Positions 15,876 through 23,781 of a DNA stretch of 36,880 bases are shown piece after piece. Numbering within the stretch: the first letter of the stretch is position 1; each line of letters begins with the position of its first letter. The stretch is from NCBI GenBank assembly GCA_041744375.1, contig JBGTLA010000013.1, positions 1-36,880 on the forward strand, written 5' to 3'. This DNA is from JBGTLA01 sp041744375. GTDB lineage: Bacteria; Actinomycetota; Acidimicrobiia; Spongiisociales; ZC4RG35. Under the pieces are notes generated by a model, which was not told the DNA's origin, did no database searches, and saw only the letters and a program-made list of their open reading frames with translations. Made by a program: the position numbers and the translations under genes.

Positions 15876-16883
15876 ATGGAAGGCACAGGCTTCGCCAGCG
15901 GCTACGACGCCAGGATGTCGGTCACCGAGATGGCCGACTGGATGCGCAAGGCCGAGGACAGAGGCTTCATCATGGGGTTCTTCTCGGAGACCATCGAGCT
16001 GATGCGGGATTCGGTGACCGCCCTGGCCGCTATTGGGCTCGCCACACGGACTATGCAGCTCGGCTGCACCCAGACCGTCCGGCTGCGCAACCCACTGGTG
16101 GCGGCACAGACCCTGGCCTCGCTGGACGAGCTGACCGGAGGGAGGATCTTCACGGCGCCGGGGGCGTGCACCAAGACGCACGCCAATCGCTACGGGCTAC
16201 CCGAATCGCACCCTCCCACCGCGCTGCGAGAGACGGTGGAGGCGATGCGGGCCATCCTCACCGGCGAAACCGTCTCGTATCACGGCGAGGTCATCAACTT
16301 CGACAACGCTCGGCTCAGCTGGGAGCCGGTCCGCAAGTACATCCCCATGTTCCTGCCGGCCACCAGCACCACCGGTCTCCGACTGGCTGGCAAGATCGGT
16401 GACGGAGTGGTGCTCAACGCGGTCTGCTCCCCCGAGTACACGGCGAACGCCATCGAGATCATCCGGAAGTCGGCACTCGAGGAGGGCCGGAACTGGGATG
16501 ACTTCACCGTGGTGCAGATCGTCAACGTTTCGGTCGAGGACAACCACCAGGACGCCCTCGACGCTATCCGCTGGGAGGTCGCCTCGAAGTTCGACCCGAT
16601 CCAGCTTCCCTTCATCGCCGGCCCGAAGATGCGGGTGGGTGAGCCCTACATACAGGAGTCCGACATCCAGAGGTTCAAGGACGCTTGGGAGTACGGCGGG
16701 AAGGACGCACTCATCGAGGCGGTGCCCGACTCCTATGTCGAGGGTATGACCGCCTCCGGCACGCCGGACGAGGTCGTCGCCTCGGTGCAGCGATACCGCG
16801 ATGTCGGGGTCCAGGTCCCCATCCTCCGACCGGCCGCCAAGCACCAATCACAGAGAATCATCGACCTCTTCGCAGCGGCGTGA
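15876..16883 (+). CDS. LLM-class flavin/F420-dependent oxidoreductase
   Basis: 335 residues from the ATG at 15876, preceded by GAGGAGGG. The bacterial luciferase-like fold shows as SVTEMADWMRKAEDRGF near residue 15, TRTMQLGCTQTVRLRNPLVAAQTLASLDELTGGRIF at about 58-93, and the C-terminal SGTPDEVVASVQRYRDVGV. The layout resembles the MER-like subgroup (5,10-methylenetetrahydromethanopterin reductase relatives), which in actinobacteria often uses F420, but the cofactor is not decided by what I can see. The stop codon overlaps the start of the M20 gene (GTGA). In this context a monooxygenase or reductase step on an N-heterocycle is plausible (inference). Confidence 0.92.
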   Translation: MEGTGFASGYDARMSVTEMADWMRKAEDRGFIMGFFSETIELMRDSVTALAAIGLATRTMQLGCTQTVRLRNPLVAAQTLASLDELTGGRIFTAPGACTKTHANRYGLPESHPPTALRETVEAMRAILTGETVSYHGEVINFDNARLSWEPVRKYIPMFLPATSTTGLRLAGKIGDGVVLNAVCSPEYTANAIEIIRKSALEEGRNWDDFTVVQIVNVSVEDNHQDALDAIRWEVASKFDPIQLPFIAGPKMRVGEPYIQESDIQRFKDAWEYGGKDALIEAVPDSYVEGMTASGTPDEVVASVQRYRDVGVQVPILRPAAKHQSQRIIDLFAAA

Positions 16884-18184
16884 TCTCACCCGTGCCGAGC
16901 GGGCTCGAGTTGGCGAAGGTGCCGTCGACCGCTCTCGACGCCCTCGCCGGTGCGATGTCCGATGACATCGAATCGGAGATGGTGTCGCTGACCCGGGCGT
17001 TGGTGGACGTCCCGAGCGTGACAGGTGAGGAGGGACCGGTCGGCGATGTGCTCGCCCAGTTCCTGGACGAGGCGGGCCTCGAGGTCGCCCTCCAAGAGGT
17101 GGAGCAGGGTCGGAACAACATCATCGCCACCCGAGACGGAGATGCATCCACCACCATCCTGATGCTCGGTCACCTCGACACCTCGACCGAACCCGATCCC
17201 AGGCTTCCATACGGATTCCAGCCCCGCTCGACCCTCACCGGGCGGTGGATCGCCGGGCTGGGTGTGTCAAACATGAAGTGTGCCTTCGGAGCGTTCCTCG
17301 GGGCGATTCGGCTCGTGGAGGCGGCCGGACTCGACCTTGCCGGGCGGGTCCGGATCGCCGGGGTGGTCGGCGAGATCGAGAAGGCCCCGGTCGACGAGTG
17401 GCAGGGGAAACGGTACCGGGGGAGCGGCATCGGAGCCCGCGTGATGTTGAATCGCGGCGTCACCGCCGACTTCTGCATCAATGGGGAGCCGACCGGCCTC
17501 CGGCTCCAGAATGGCAACGCCGGGTACGTGTTTGCCCGGTTGCGCGTCGAGGGCAGACCACAGCACACTTTCTCGCGTGCCCATGCGCTCGACCCGATCC
17601 CGAAGGCAATGGCGGTCTACGAGGAGCTCGACCGGTGGCAGGCGGAATACCGGTCCCGGCACGATCACGAGTTCATGGACCCGTTGGTGAGCGTGGGGGC
17701 GATCCACGGAGGGATGCCCTTCAAGCCATCAATCACACCGGCGTTCTGCTCGTTGTACGTCCATCTCAACCTCACTCCCGAGCAGACGGTCCGCCAGGTC
17801 GAGTACGAGCTTCAGGATTTCCTAGCCGGCCTGATGGGGGCCGATCCCGACCTCCAGGCCTCCGTGGAGGTTTACGCCGCCTCTAACGGCCACATGATCT
17901 CCTACGAGCACCCGGGTGCTCGAGCAGTCGCCGAGGCCCACGAGACGGTGGTCGGCAGCCCGGTGCGCCACCCGAATCCCGAGCGGTATGCCGTCTCCTC
18001 GGACAACTCTCCGCTGTTCGAATACGGGATACCGGGGATCACCTACGGGGCGGGCGGCATCAACATGTCGGGCGAACACACCATGTACGAGCCGGGGGTC
18101 GGCGAGGTGGTCGGAATTGATAACCTTTTGGTTTGCGCCCGGGTGTATGCGCATGCCCTCCTCAGGTTGTTGGGCACGGCCTAG
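16880..18184 (+). CDS. M20-family amidohydrolase/deacylase, copy 1
   Basis: 434 residues from a GTG at 16880 that overlaps the preceding stop; an ATG at 16954 is an alternative. M20 metallopeptidase signatures: SVTGEEGPVGDVLAQFLDE near residue 50, MLGHLDTS with His98 and Asp100, GLGVSNMKCAFGAFL, then GVVGEIEKAP near the catalytic Glu, and the lid domain beginning GRPQHTFSR. The C-terminal metal ligand region is SGEHTMYEPG. Family members hydrolyse N-acyl, N-carbamoyl or peptide bonds with two Zn ions. A clear paralogue with the same unusual motifs (NGEPTGLR, VSSDN, EIE instead of EE) is at 31.95 kb, which suggests two related substrates or a transfer of the same step. Confidence 0.93.
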   Translation: MISPVPSGLELAKVPSTALDALAGAMSDDIESEMVSLTRALVDVPSVTGEEGPVGDVLAQFLDEAGLEVALQEVEQGRNNIIATRDGDASTTILMLGHLDTSTEPDPRLPYGFQPRSTLTGRWIAGLGVSNMKCAFGAFLGAIRLVEAAGLDLAGRVRIAGVVGEIEKAPVDEWQGKRYRGSGIGARVMLNRGVTADFCINGEPTGLRLQNGNAGYVFARLRVEGRPQHTFSRAHALDPIPKAMAVYEELDRWQAEYRSRHDHEFMDPLVSVGAIHGGMPFKPSITPAFCSLYVHLNLTPEQTVRQVEYELQDFLAGLMGADPDLQASVEVYAASNGHMISYEHPGARAVAEAHETVVGSPVRHPNPERYAVSSDNSPLFEYGIPGITYGAGGINMSGEHTMYEPGVGEVVGIDNLLVCARVYAHALLRLLGTA

Positions 18185-18291
18185 GTTCCCGCCTTCCAAG
18201 CCCGAGCAGGACTCCCCTGGTGACCGGCTTCCTAGCCCCTGACACGACGTGGACCGCGGTGCGACCTCTGGAGAGCAAGTTCGCTCGTTCC

Positions 18292-19206
18292 TCAGATCTG
18301 CACCGTGATGGCGAGCACTCCGGCCGCGATCAGACCGACCGAGAGCGCCAACCGGCGGTCGATCCGTTCCTCCCGGCGAAGGAAAACGGCGGCCAAAATC
18401 AGTGTCCAGAGTAATTGGGTGGCCTGGAGCAGGCTCACCACCCAAGCATGCAGGTGGTTGAAGGCGAGGAACTGGGATATCAGCGCCGCGCTCGTCGCCA
18501 TGCCAGCACCCACGAACCACCAGGGAACGCTCCTGAGATTTTCGGCGATTCGGCGTGCTAAGTGACCGCCGGCCAGGTCGCTCGCCATAGTTACGATCAT
18601 CCCGGCTATGGCTCCGATGAAGGCGCCCGCCACGGCGGACGGATACTCCACCAGCCCCCACTTGCGCACCACGAACGCCAGTCCGAAGAGCATCGGTGCC
18701 ATGGCGGCGAAGACATAGCCGATGAGGCGATCTCGTTCGTCCTGCGTCCGGCTCGACGTGTCTGGGGAGCCGGTCCCCGGCATGGCCAGAGCACTCGATT
18801 GCGCTCTGACCAGTCGGAGAAGGCCCGCCAGCACGAGCAAACCGCCTACCGCACTGAGGACGGAGACTCGTTCACCGAGGAAGAGCCAGCCCAGCACCGC
18901 CGTGACGAGCGGTCCGCCTGTCAGGAACGCCGTCGCACGGGTGGGGCCGATCAACCGCACGGCGCGCAGGTTGGTGCCCCGGCCGCCGAACGTCCCGAGC
19001 ATCCCACCCACCGCCAGCGCCACCACCCCGGGCGTGTCCCACTCGGGGAGATCTTGGGCGAGCATCAGGAGCCCCAGGACGAGCACATTTATGAGGATGC
19101 TCATGAAGAGGCCGTTATCCCGGCCCCTGACCCGCATGCCGATGCGGGAGAGGATGGCGGCGATGGCGAAGAACAAGCCGGCCGATAGGCCGAGCGCCAC
19201 GCCCAT
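18292..19206 (-). CDS. EamA/DMT-superfamily transporter
   Basis: 304 residues from the ATG at 19206; the frame is open upstream into the preceding gene, but the first membrane segment begins directly at MGVALGLSAGLFFAIAAIL. Ten hydrophobic segments are present in two halves of five, with the usual short loops (GPTRATAFLTGGPLVTAVLGWLFLGERV in the first half, HLHAWVVSLLQATQLLWTLILAAVFLRREE in the second). This duplicated layout defines EamA transporters, which export or exchange small metabolites. It is the last gene of the minus-strand unit amidohydrolase-gntR-eamA and converges with the M20 gene. Substrate unknown. Confidence 0.88.
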   Translation of the reverse strand: MGVALGLSAGLFFAIAAILSRIGMRVRGRDNGLFMSILINVLVLGLLMLAQDLPEWDTPGVVALAVGGMLGTFGGRGTNLRAVRLIGPTRATAFLTGGPLVTAVLGWLFLGERVSVLSAVGGLLVLAGLLRLVRAQSSALAMPGTGSPDTSSRTQDERDRLIGYVFAAMAPMLFGLAFVVRKWGLVEYPSAVAGAFIGAIAGMIVTMASDLAGGHLARRIAENLRSVPWWFVGAGMATSAALISQFLAFNHLHAWVVSLLQATQLLWTLILAAVFLRREERIDRRLALSVGLIAAGVLAITVQI

Positions 19207-19240
19207 CCTCAGGTGGCCGCCCGGAGGCGGCTCCGTCCGA

Positions 19241-19933
19241 TCAGGAGGCCGCGTCTTCCCGCGAGAGGTAGTCAATCGCCATGTCGACGGTGTGGTGGAT
19301 GTGTATCGCCACCGCCCGCTGCGCCGCCTCCACGTCGCGGGTCCTGCAGGCAGTCAGGATCTCCTTGTGCTCCCGCGAGGCCCTTCCGGAGGCCACCGCT
19401 CCCTGGATGGCGCTGTGCATGTAGCCAGCCATCGAGTCGCGCAGGTTCAGGATCATCCCCCGGAGCTTGGGGCGTCCGGCGGCCGCGTAGATCATGTCGT
19501 GGAAGGTGTTGTTCATCTCGATCCACCGGACGGCGTCCTCGGTGTGATCCATCTCCTCGAGGAGCCACGCCAATTCGGTGAGGTCGTCCTCGGTGAGGGC
19601 TCTGACGGCGTGCCGGATGGCCAGGTTCTCGAGTGCTGCCCTGATCTCATAGGTCTCACGTACGCTGTCGATGCTCGGGCGGGAGATCAGCACGCCCTTT
19701 CCGGGGTCCAGCCTCACGAGGCCCTCCGCCTCGAGTGCACGGAACGCCTCCCGCACTGGGGTGGTGCTCACCCCAAAGCGGGCAGCGATCTGCTCCTGCC
19801 GCAGCCGGGAGCCCGGAGGGAGCCTGGCCCGGAGGATTTCCTCCCTCAGGCCGGCGGCCACCTCCTGGGCGACGTTGGTACGTCGGAGGGTGGTGCCGGG
19901 GGAGTCATTGTGGTGCGAGTTGGAAGAGTCCAT
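19241..19933 (-). CDS. GntR-family regulator, FCD (FadR-like) subgroup
   Basis: 230 residues from the ATG at 19933; an ATG 6 bp upstream is equally in frame, but GTGAG is better spaced for 19933. The N-terminal winged helix is LREEILRARLPPGSRLRQEQIAARFGVSTTPVREAFRALEAEGLV. The helical FCD ligand domain follows, with EIRAALENLAIRHAV, NNTFHDMIYAAAGRP and EHKEILTACRTRD, including the Asp/His positions that often bind a metal and a carboxylate ligand. It overlaps the amidohydrolase gene by 29 bp, so it is in the same operon. FadR-type proteins recognise GTM-N0/1-KAC inverted repeats, and such a site (GTATAC) lies upstream of this operon. Confidence 0.92.
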   Translation of the reverse strand: MDSSNSHHNDSPGTTLRRTNVAQEVAAGLREEILRARLPPGSRLRQEQIAARFGVSTTPVREAFRALEAEGLVRLDPGKGVLISRPSIDSVRETYEIRAALENLAIRHAVRALTEDDLTELAWLLEEMDHTEDAVRWIEMNNTFHDMIYAAAGRPKLRGMILNLRDSMAGYMHSAIQGAVASGRASREHKEILTACRTRDVEAAQRAVAIHIHHTVDMAIDYLSREDAAS

Positions 19934-20909
19934 ATGCATTCTCACTGAAGATAGCTCGACGCTGGTCCGGGTCGAGGAGTTCGATCGATTCAATCGCGGA
20001 GCGGGCGAACTTGCGGCCGTGCTCGGGCCCGAAGGGCATGTCGGTCGCGAAGAGAACCCGTTCGTCTCCGTAGAACGAAATGGCCGCATCCAGCGCGGCC
20101 GACGCGCCCTGCAGGACGGTGTCGACGTGAAAGCTGCGGAGGTCACGAGGGACGTCGATCGCCTCATCCTCTAGATCGGGCACGCGGCCCTGGGCGCCCC
20201 GCAGAAAGTTCATCTCGATGCGGCGGTGAAAGAAGGGGACCATGGCACCGCCGTGGTGGACGATTACATGCAGGCCGGGGTGGCGGGCGATGACCCCGCT
20301 CAGGACCAGGCGTGCGATGGCGATCGAGGTCTCGTAGGGCCATCCGAGGACGAGAAACAGGCCGTACCTGGAGTTCGGCTCGTCGACGTAGTCCCCGTCC
20401 TTTCTCGCTCGGTCCGGGTGGAGCCACACCGGGACGCCGAGCGCCTCCGCCTCCGCCCAGAACGGCTCGAGGTCGGGATGGTCGATGGCGCGCCCGCGAA
20501 CGTGGGTGTACACGAGCGGCCCGGCGAGTCCCAGCTCCAGCACCGAACGGCGAAGCTCCCGGACCGCCCATCCCGAATCGACGAGTGGGATGGTGGCGAC
20601 ACCCCGTAACCTCTCGGGTAGTTCACCGACCGCCTTGGCCATCCCGTCGTTGGCCAGCTCCGCCATGCGGAGGGTGGTGGGGGTGTCGAACAGTGACTCG
20701 AGCGGGGGGGAGGGGGTGGTGACGAACTGGACGTCGATCGCGTGCTCGTCGAGGTCGGCCAGCCTGTGATCGAGGTCGTACAACGGCTCCAGCCCTGCCC
20801 AGTTGACCAGGTCGGCCGAAGGGGCGGCTGAGTCGAGGACCTTTCCCCGGAGTTCGGCCGGTAGCAGGTGGGCAAAGGCGTCTATGCGAGCAGGTGGGTT
20901 CTCGGGCAT
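19905..20909 (-). CDS. Metal-dependent amidohydrolase (ACMSD-like/amidohydrolase 2 family)
   Basis: 334 residues from the ATG at 20909. An upstream in-frame ATG at 20987 falls inside the probable operator, so the shorter form is chosen. It is a TIM-barrel hydrolase: IDAFAHLLP at the N-terminus (a variant of the D-x-H-x-H metal motif with one His kept), PVWLHPDRAR in the middle, VIVHHGGAMVPFF, and FATDMPFGPEHG with the catalytic Asp near the end. Relatives include aminocarboxymuconate semialdehyde decarboxylase and other ring-cleavage-product decarboxylases or hydrolases. First gene of the operon with gntR and eamA, divergent from the ABC transporter. The exact reaction is unknown. Confidence 0.9.
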   Translation of the reverse strand: MPENPPARIDAFAHLLPAELRGKVLDSAAPSADLVNWAGLEPLYDLDHRLADLDEHAIDVQFVTTPSPPLESLFDTPTTLRMAELANDGMAKAVGELPERLRGVATIPLVDSGWAVRELRRSVLELGLAGPLVYTHVRGRAIDHPDLEPFWAEAEALGVPVWLHPDRARKDGDYVDEPNSRYGLFLVLGWPYETSIAIARLVLSGVIARHPGLHVIVHHGGAMVPFFHRRIEMNFLRGAQGRVPDLEDEAIDVPRDLRSFHVDTVLQGASAALDAAISFYGDERVLFATDMPFGPEHGRKFARSAIESIELLDPDQRRAIFSENAYGLFQLAPQ

Positions 20910-20985
20910 CTTCCGTCTCAGGTCATTTCGGTCGGTTGCGACCCCACAGAGATTTAACACGATCTCGGTGGCGGACTCACTGTGC

Positions 20986-21010
20986 ATAGTATACGATTCT
21001 GTGGCGCCAC
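20986..21010. promoter_or_regulatory. GntR-type operator and a second palindrome in the divergent amidohydrolase/ABC promoter region
   Basis: ATAGTATACGAT at 20986-20997 is an inverted repeat centred on GTATAC and fits the FadR-type consensus GTM-N0/1-KAC. On the minus strand the same bases offer a -10-like TATACT, so a bound repressor would block the amidohydrolase-gntR-eamA promoter. Four bases on, GTGGCGCCAC at 21001-21010 is a perfect 10-bp palindrome, placed just before the ribosome site (GGAGGAAGG) of the lipoprotein gene. Both sites lie between divergent units, so both directions could be controlled together. That the linked GntR binds there is inference. Confidence 0.55.
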
Positions 21011-21025
21011 AATGGAGGAAGGATC

Positions 21026-22111
21026 ATGATCAAGAGATCGTTCGTAGCCCGGGTGAGGATCGCGTTGCTGCTCGTGCTGGCCGTGGTGTTGGCGGCGTGC
21101 AGCTCCGGTGTTTCCACCGACACGACCGCCTCGGCGGACGCGCCCGTCACCACGGAGGCCGAGCCGGACGCGCCCGTCACCACGGAGGCGGAGCCGGACG
21201 AGCTGCCGGTCGTGAATCTGTCGGCGCTGTCGGGTGGGCTTACCGGTGTGGCGCTGAAGGTGATCGAGGAAAACGGCATCGACGAGGAGAACGGGTTTGA
21301 CGGGGAGTTCTTCTACAACGACCCCGCCGCCTCCGGACAGTTCTTCCTACAGCGGAACTCCGACGTTGCCTTCGACTTCGACGCCATCGGGGCGGCCATC
21401 GCCCGCACCGAGGGTCTGGAGGTATCGGTTTTCTACCCGCTGCTCAACAACAACAACTGCATCGTCGTGCGCGAGGGTGCCGAGTACGAGTCGCCCGAGG
21501 AGCTGATCGGTGTGAACGTCGGTCACTTCGGAGCCGATTCGGGAACAACCACCAGCTTCACGATCGTGTTAAGTGCGCTGTACGGGTTCAACCTGCTGGA
21601 GGAGTACACCCTCGTCGAGGCCGGCCCGCCGGCTTTGGTGGAGCTTCTTCAGGATGAGCAGGTCGAGGCGATCTTCAACTTCGTACCGCACTACTCGCGG
21701 GCGATAATCCAGGTGCCGGCCGAGTGCATGTTCGGGCCGCTCCACTCAGTGGTGCAGGATCTCCCAGGAGAGGCGTTCTCGCACCTGTCCGCCATGGCGG
21801 CGTACGACGACTGGCTCGACGAGAACCCTGACCTGGCCGCCGCGGTGATGAACGCCTGGGACGATGCCTACGAGTGGATTCTGGAAGATCCCACCCGGAT
21901 CACCGAGGAGCCGTACCGGACCCTGCTCGGACAGGATAACGAGGAAGTGCTCGCACTGGTGGCCCAGCAGGTCACCGAGATCCCGCTGTTCACGAATGAC
22001 TGGAGCCCCGAGGTCCAGTCGAGCGTGGAGGCCTGGATCGACCTGGCCGCCGAACTAAACGTTCTGATCGAGGAGAACCCGGGCGGCGTCGTGCGCAGCG
22101 TCGATCGCTGA
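21026..22111 (+). CDS. ABC transporter substrate-binding lipoprotein, NitT/TauT (NMT1-like) type
   Basis: 361 residues, with GGAGGAAGG 3-4 bp before the ATG. A signal peptide ends in the lipobox VLAAC (Cys25), so it is a membrane-anchored lipoprotein. A Thr/Pro/acid-rich linker of about 35 residues contains a perfect 10-residue tandem repeat (DAPVTTEAEP twice). The binding domain has LSALSGGLTGVALKVIEENG, DVAFDFDAIGAAIA, EELIGVNVGHFGADSGTT and LLQDEQVEAIFNFVPHY, the pattern of NMT1/TauA-like proteins that bind sulfonates, nitrate, pyrimidine precursors or similar small molecules. It heads an operon with two permeases and an ATPase. Confidence 0.92.
   Translation: MIKRSFVARVRIALLLVLAVVLAACSSGVSTDTTASADAPVTTEAEPDAPVTTEAEPDELPVVNLSALSGGLTGVALKVIEENGIDEENGFDGEFFYNDPAASGQFFLQRNSDVAFDFDAIGAAIARTEGLEVSVFYPLLNNNNCIVVREGAEYESPEELIGVNVGHFGADSGTTTSFTIVLSALYGFNLLEEYTLVEAGPPALVELLQDEQVEAIFNFVPHYSRAIIQVPAECMFGPLHSVVQDLPGEAFSHLSAMAAYDDWLDENPDLAAAVMNAWDDAYEWILEDPTRITEEPYRTLLGQDNEEVLALVAQQVTEIPLFTNDWSPEVQSSVEAWIDLAAELNVLIEENPGGVVRSVDR
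21137..21196 (+). repeat. 30-bp in-frame tandem duplication in the lipoprotein linker
   Basis: Two consecutive 30-bp units (21137-21166 and 21167-21196) differ at a single base (GGCC versus GGCG at the Ala codon) and each encode DAPVTTEAEP. The partial third copy continues with GAC GAG. The repeat lengthens the flexible spacer between the lipid anchor and the binding domain and is a likely site of length variation between strains. Confidence 0.85.
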
Positions 22112-22138
22112 GATCGTGGTGAGTGGGAGGAGACTGGC

Positions 22139-22972
22139 TTGTCAGATCTCCTCCCACTAATGGGTGCCCGAGTGGAGCTGACGCCAGAATTCGCGCCACA
22201 GACCATTCGCCGGTGGGATTCCCCGATCTACCAGTATCTGCTCTCGGCCGTCGGCGTGGGGCTGGTGATCGGCACCTGGTTCGCGGTACATCCCCTAACC
22301 AGGTTCCTTCCGTCCCCGGCAGAGGTGTGGGCGGAGGGGGCGATCCTCGTCTCCCAACCCGAGACTTACGCCAGCGTGCTGCTCTCCCTGCGACGTCTGC
22401 TAGTGGGGCTCTTTGTAGGCTTCAGCGCCGCCTTCCTCGTCGCCCTGGCGGGTCGGGCAAGCTCCTGGTGGCAAAGGTTCTTCAGCGTCTACGTCTATGT
22501 CGCCATCACGGTCCCCAGCTTGGCGGTGGCGCTGTTCTGCCTGATGATCTTCGGCCTCACCGAGGTGTCCGTGTACGTGTCAGTGGCGTTCGTCGTCTTC
22601 CCGTTCGTGGTCGTCAGCCTCCATGAGGGTTTCGAATCCCTCGACGCCCGGCTCCACGACATGGCGCGCGTCTACCGTCTGGGCCTAGTCCAGCGCCTTC
22701 GTCATGTCGCCATTCCCGAGATGGCGCCATCCCTCTTTGGCGCCCTTCGCAACGCGTACGCCCTCGGTTGGAAGATCGTGGTCGTCACCGAGGTGTTCTC
22801 GGCACAGCAAAACGGCATCGGGGCGGAATACAACCGAGCTTACGATTTCTTCGCTCTCGACCGCCTAGTCGTGTGGGTCGTGTTCTTCCTGATCGTGGTG
22901 TTCGGGGTCGAGTTCGGTGTGTTTCGTCCGTGGGAGCGCCGAGTCTTCAGATGGCGTGACGCCAGGACGTGA
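22139..22972 (+). CDS. ABC transporter permease, NitT/TauT type, first copy
   Basis: 277 residues from a TTG at 22139, chosen because GGGAGGAG lies 6 bp before it; an in-frame ATG at 22160 lacks such a site. About six membrane segments are seen, with the family EAA-like loop between the fourth and fifth: EGFESLDARLHDMARVYRLGLVQRLRHVAIPEMAPSLFGALRNAYALGWK. This loop contacts the ATPase. The stop codon overlaps a GTG and lies 14 bp before the real start of the ATPase gene. The presence of a second, different permease after the ATPase suggests a heterodimeric membrane channel. Confidence 0.92.
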   Translation: MSDLLPLMGARVELTPEFAPQTIRRWDSPIYQYLLSAVGVGLVIGTWFAVHPLTRFLPSPAEVWAEGAILVSQPETYASVLLSLRRLLVGLFVGFSAAFLVALAGRASSWWQRFFSVYVYVAITVPSLAVALFCLMIFGLTEVSVYVSVAFVVFPFVVVSLHEGFESLDARLHDMARVYRLGLVQRLRHVAIPEMAPSLFGALRNAYALGWKIVVVTEVFSAQQNGIGAEYNRAYDFFALDRLVVWVVFFLIVVFGVEFGVFRPWERRVFRWRDART

Positions 22973-22986
22973 TGAAGGAGAGCACA

Positions 22987-23781
22987 GTGGACGACTATAT
23001 CCGGATCGAGAACCTCTCCTACTGGTACCGGGACACTGGAGTCCCGGCGGTGCGGGACGTCGACCTGACGGTCGCCAAGGGGGAGTTCGCGTGCATCCTG
23101 GGTCCCAGTGGATGCGGGAAGTCGACCCTTCTTAACATCCTCTCTGGTCTTTTTACGCCCCAACGCGGGAAGGTGACCGTCGACCAGCATGCCCTGTTCG
23201 AGGACGGACGTCGGGTGGCGTCCGAACCGGTGGCGTGCGGGTACATGTTCCAGGACGCTCGGCTTCTTCCGTGGAGGACGGTCGGTCAGAACATCGCCCT
23301 CGCTCTCAAGGCCGCCGGATTCCCCGAGAACACCTGGAACGAGATCATCCGCAGCCATCTCCAGATGCTGCGACTCGAGAAGTACGAGAGCGCCTGGCCG
23401 ATGAACCTGTCCGGTGGGCAGCGGGCCCGTGTCGCCATCGCTCGATCCCTGGCGATCAAGCCGGCGTTCATACTCATGGACGAGCCCTTCAGTACCCTCG
23501 ATGAGGTCACCGGTCGCTTCCTAAGGGCCGAGCTGCTGGACTTGTGGGAGCGGACTGGCGTGACCATTGTCTTCGTCACCCACTCCATCCGGGAGGCCGT
23601 ATATCTCTCCGACCACCTTTACCTGATGACTGCCGGTCCCGGCGAGGTCTTCGGTCGGGAGACGATCGATCTTCCTCGCCCGCGACAATATGAGGATCCC
23701 CGCCTTACCGAGATCGAGGGGCGATTGGTGAACACCGTCCTCGAAAAGTGGGGATACTTCGATCACAAGGAGCCGATGTGA
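22987..23781 (+). CDS. ABC transporter ATP-binding protein, NitT/TauT type
   Basis: 264 residues from the GTG at 22987, placed 6 bp after AAGGAG; two earlier in-frame starts (GTG at 22969, ATG at 22972) would put that ribosome site inside the coding region. It has a complete ABC ATPase: Walker A GPSGCGKST at 39-47, a Q-loop in MFQDARLLPWRTV, the signature LSGGQRARVAIARSL, Walker B FILMDEPFSTLDEVT, and a switch His in VFVTHSIREAV. LLPWRTV is typical of SsuB/TauB/NrtD-like proteins. It powers import by the flanking permeases. Its end overlaps the second permease start by 4 bp. Confidence 0.94.
   Translation: MDDYIRIENLSYWYRDTGVPAVRDVDLTVAKGEFACILGPSGCGKSTLLNILSGLFTPQRGKVTVDQHALFEDGRRVASEPVACGYMFQDARLLPWRTVGQNIALALKAAGFPENTWNEIIRSHLQMLRLEKYESAWPMNLSGGQRARVAIARSLAIKPAFILMDEPFSTLDEVTGRFLRAELLDLWERTGVTIVFVTHSIREAVYLSDHLYLMTAGPGEVFGRETIDLPRPRQYEDPRLTEIEGRLVNTVLEKWGYFDHKEPM

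Noticed and set aside
18185..18291. Bidirectional terminator between the convergent M20 and EamA genes
   Set aside because: I looked for a stem-loop in the 107 bp and found only weak short repeats.
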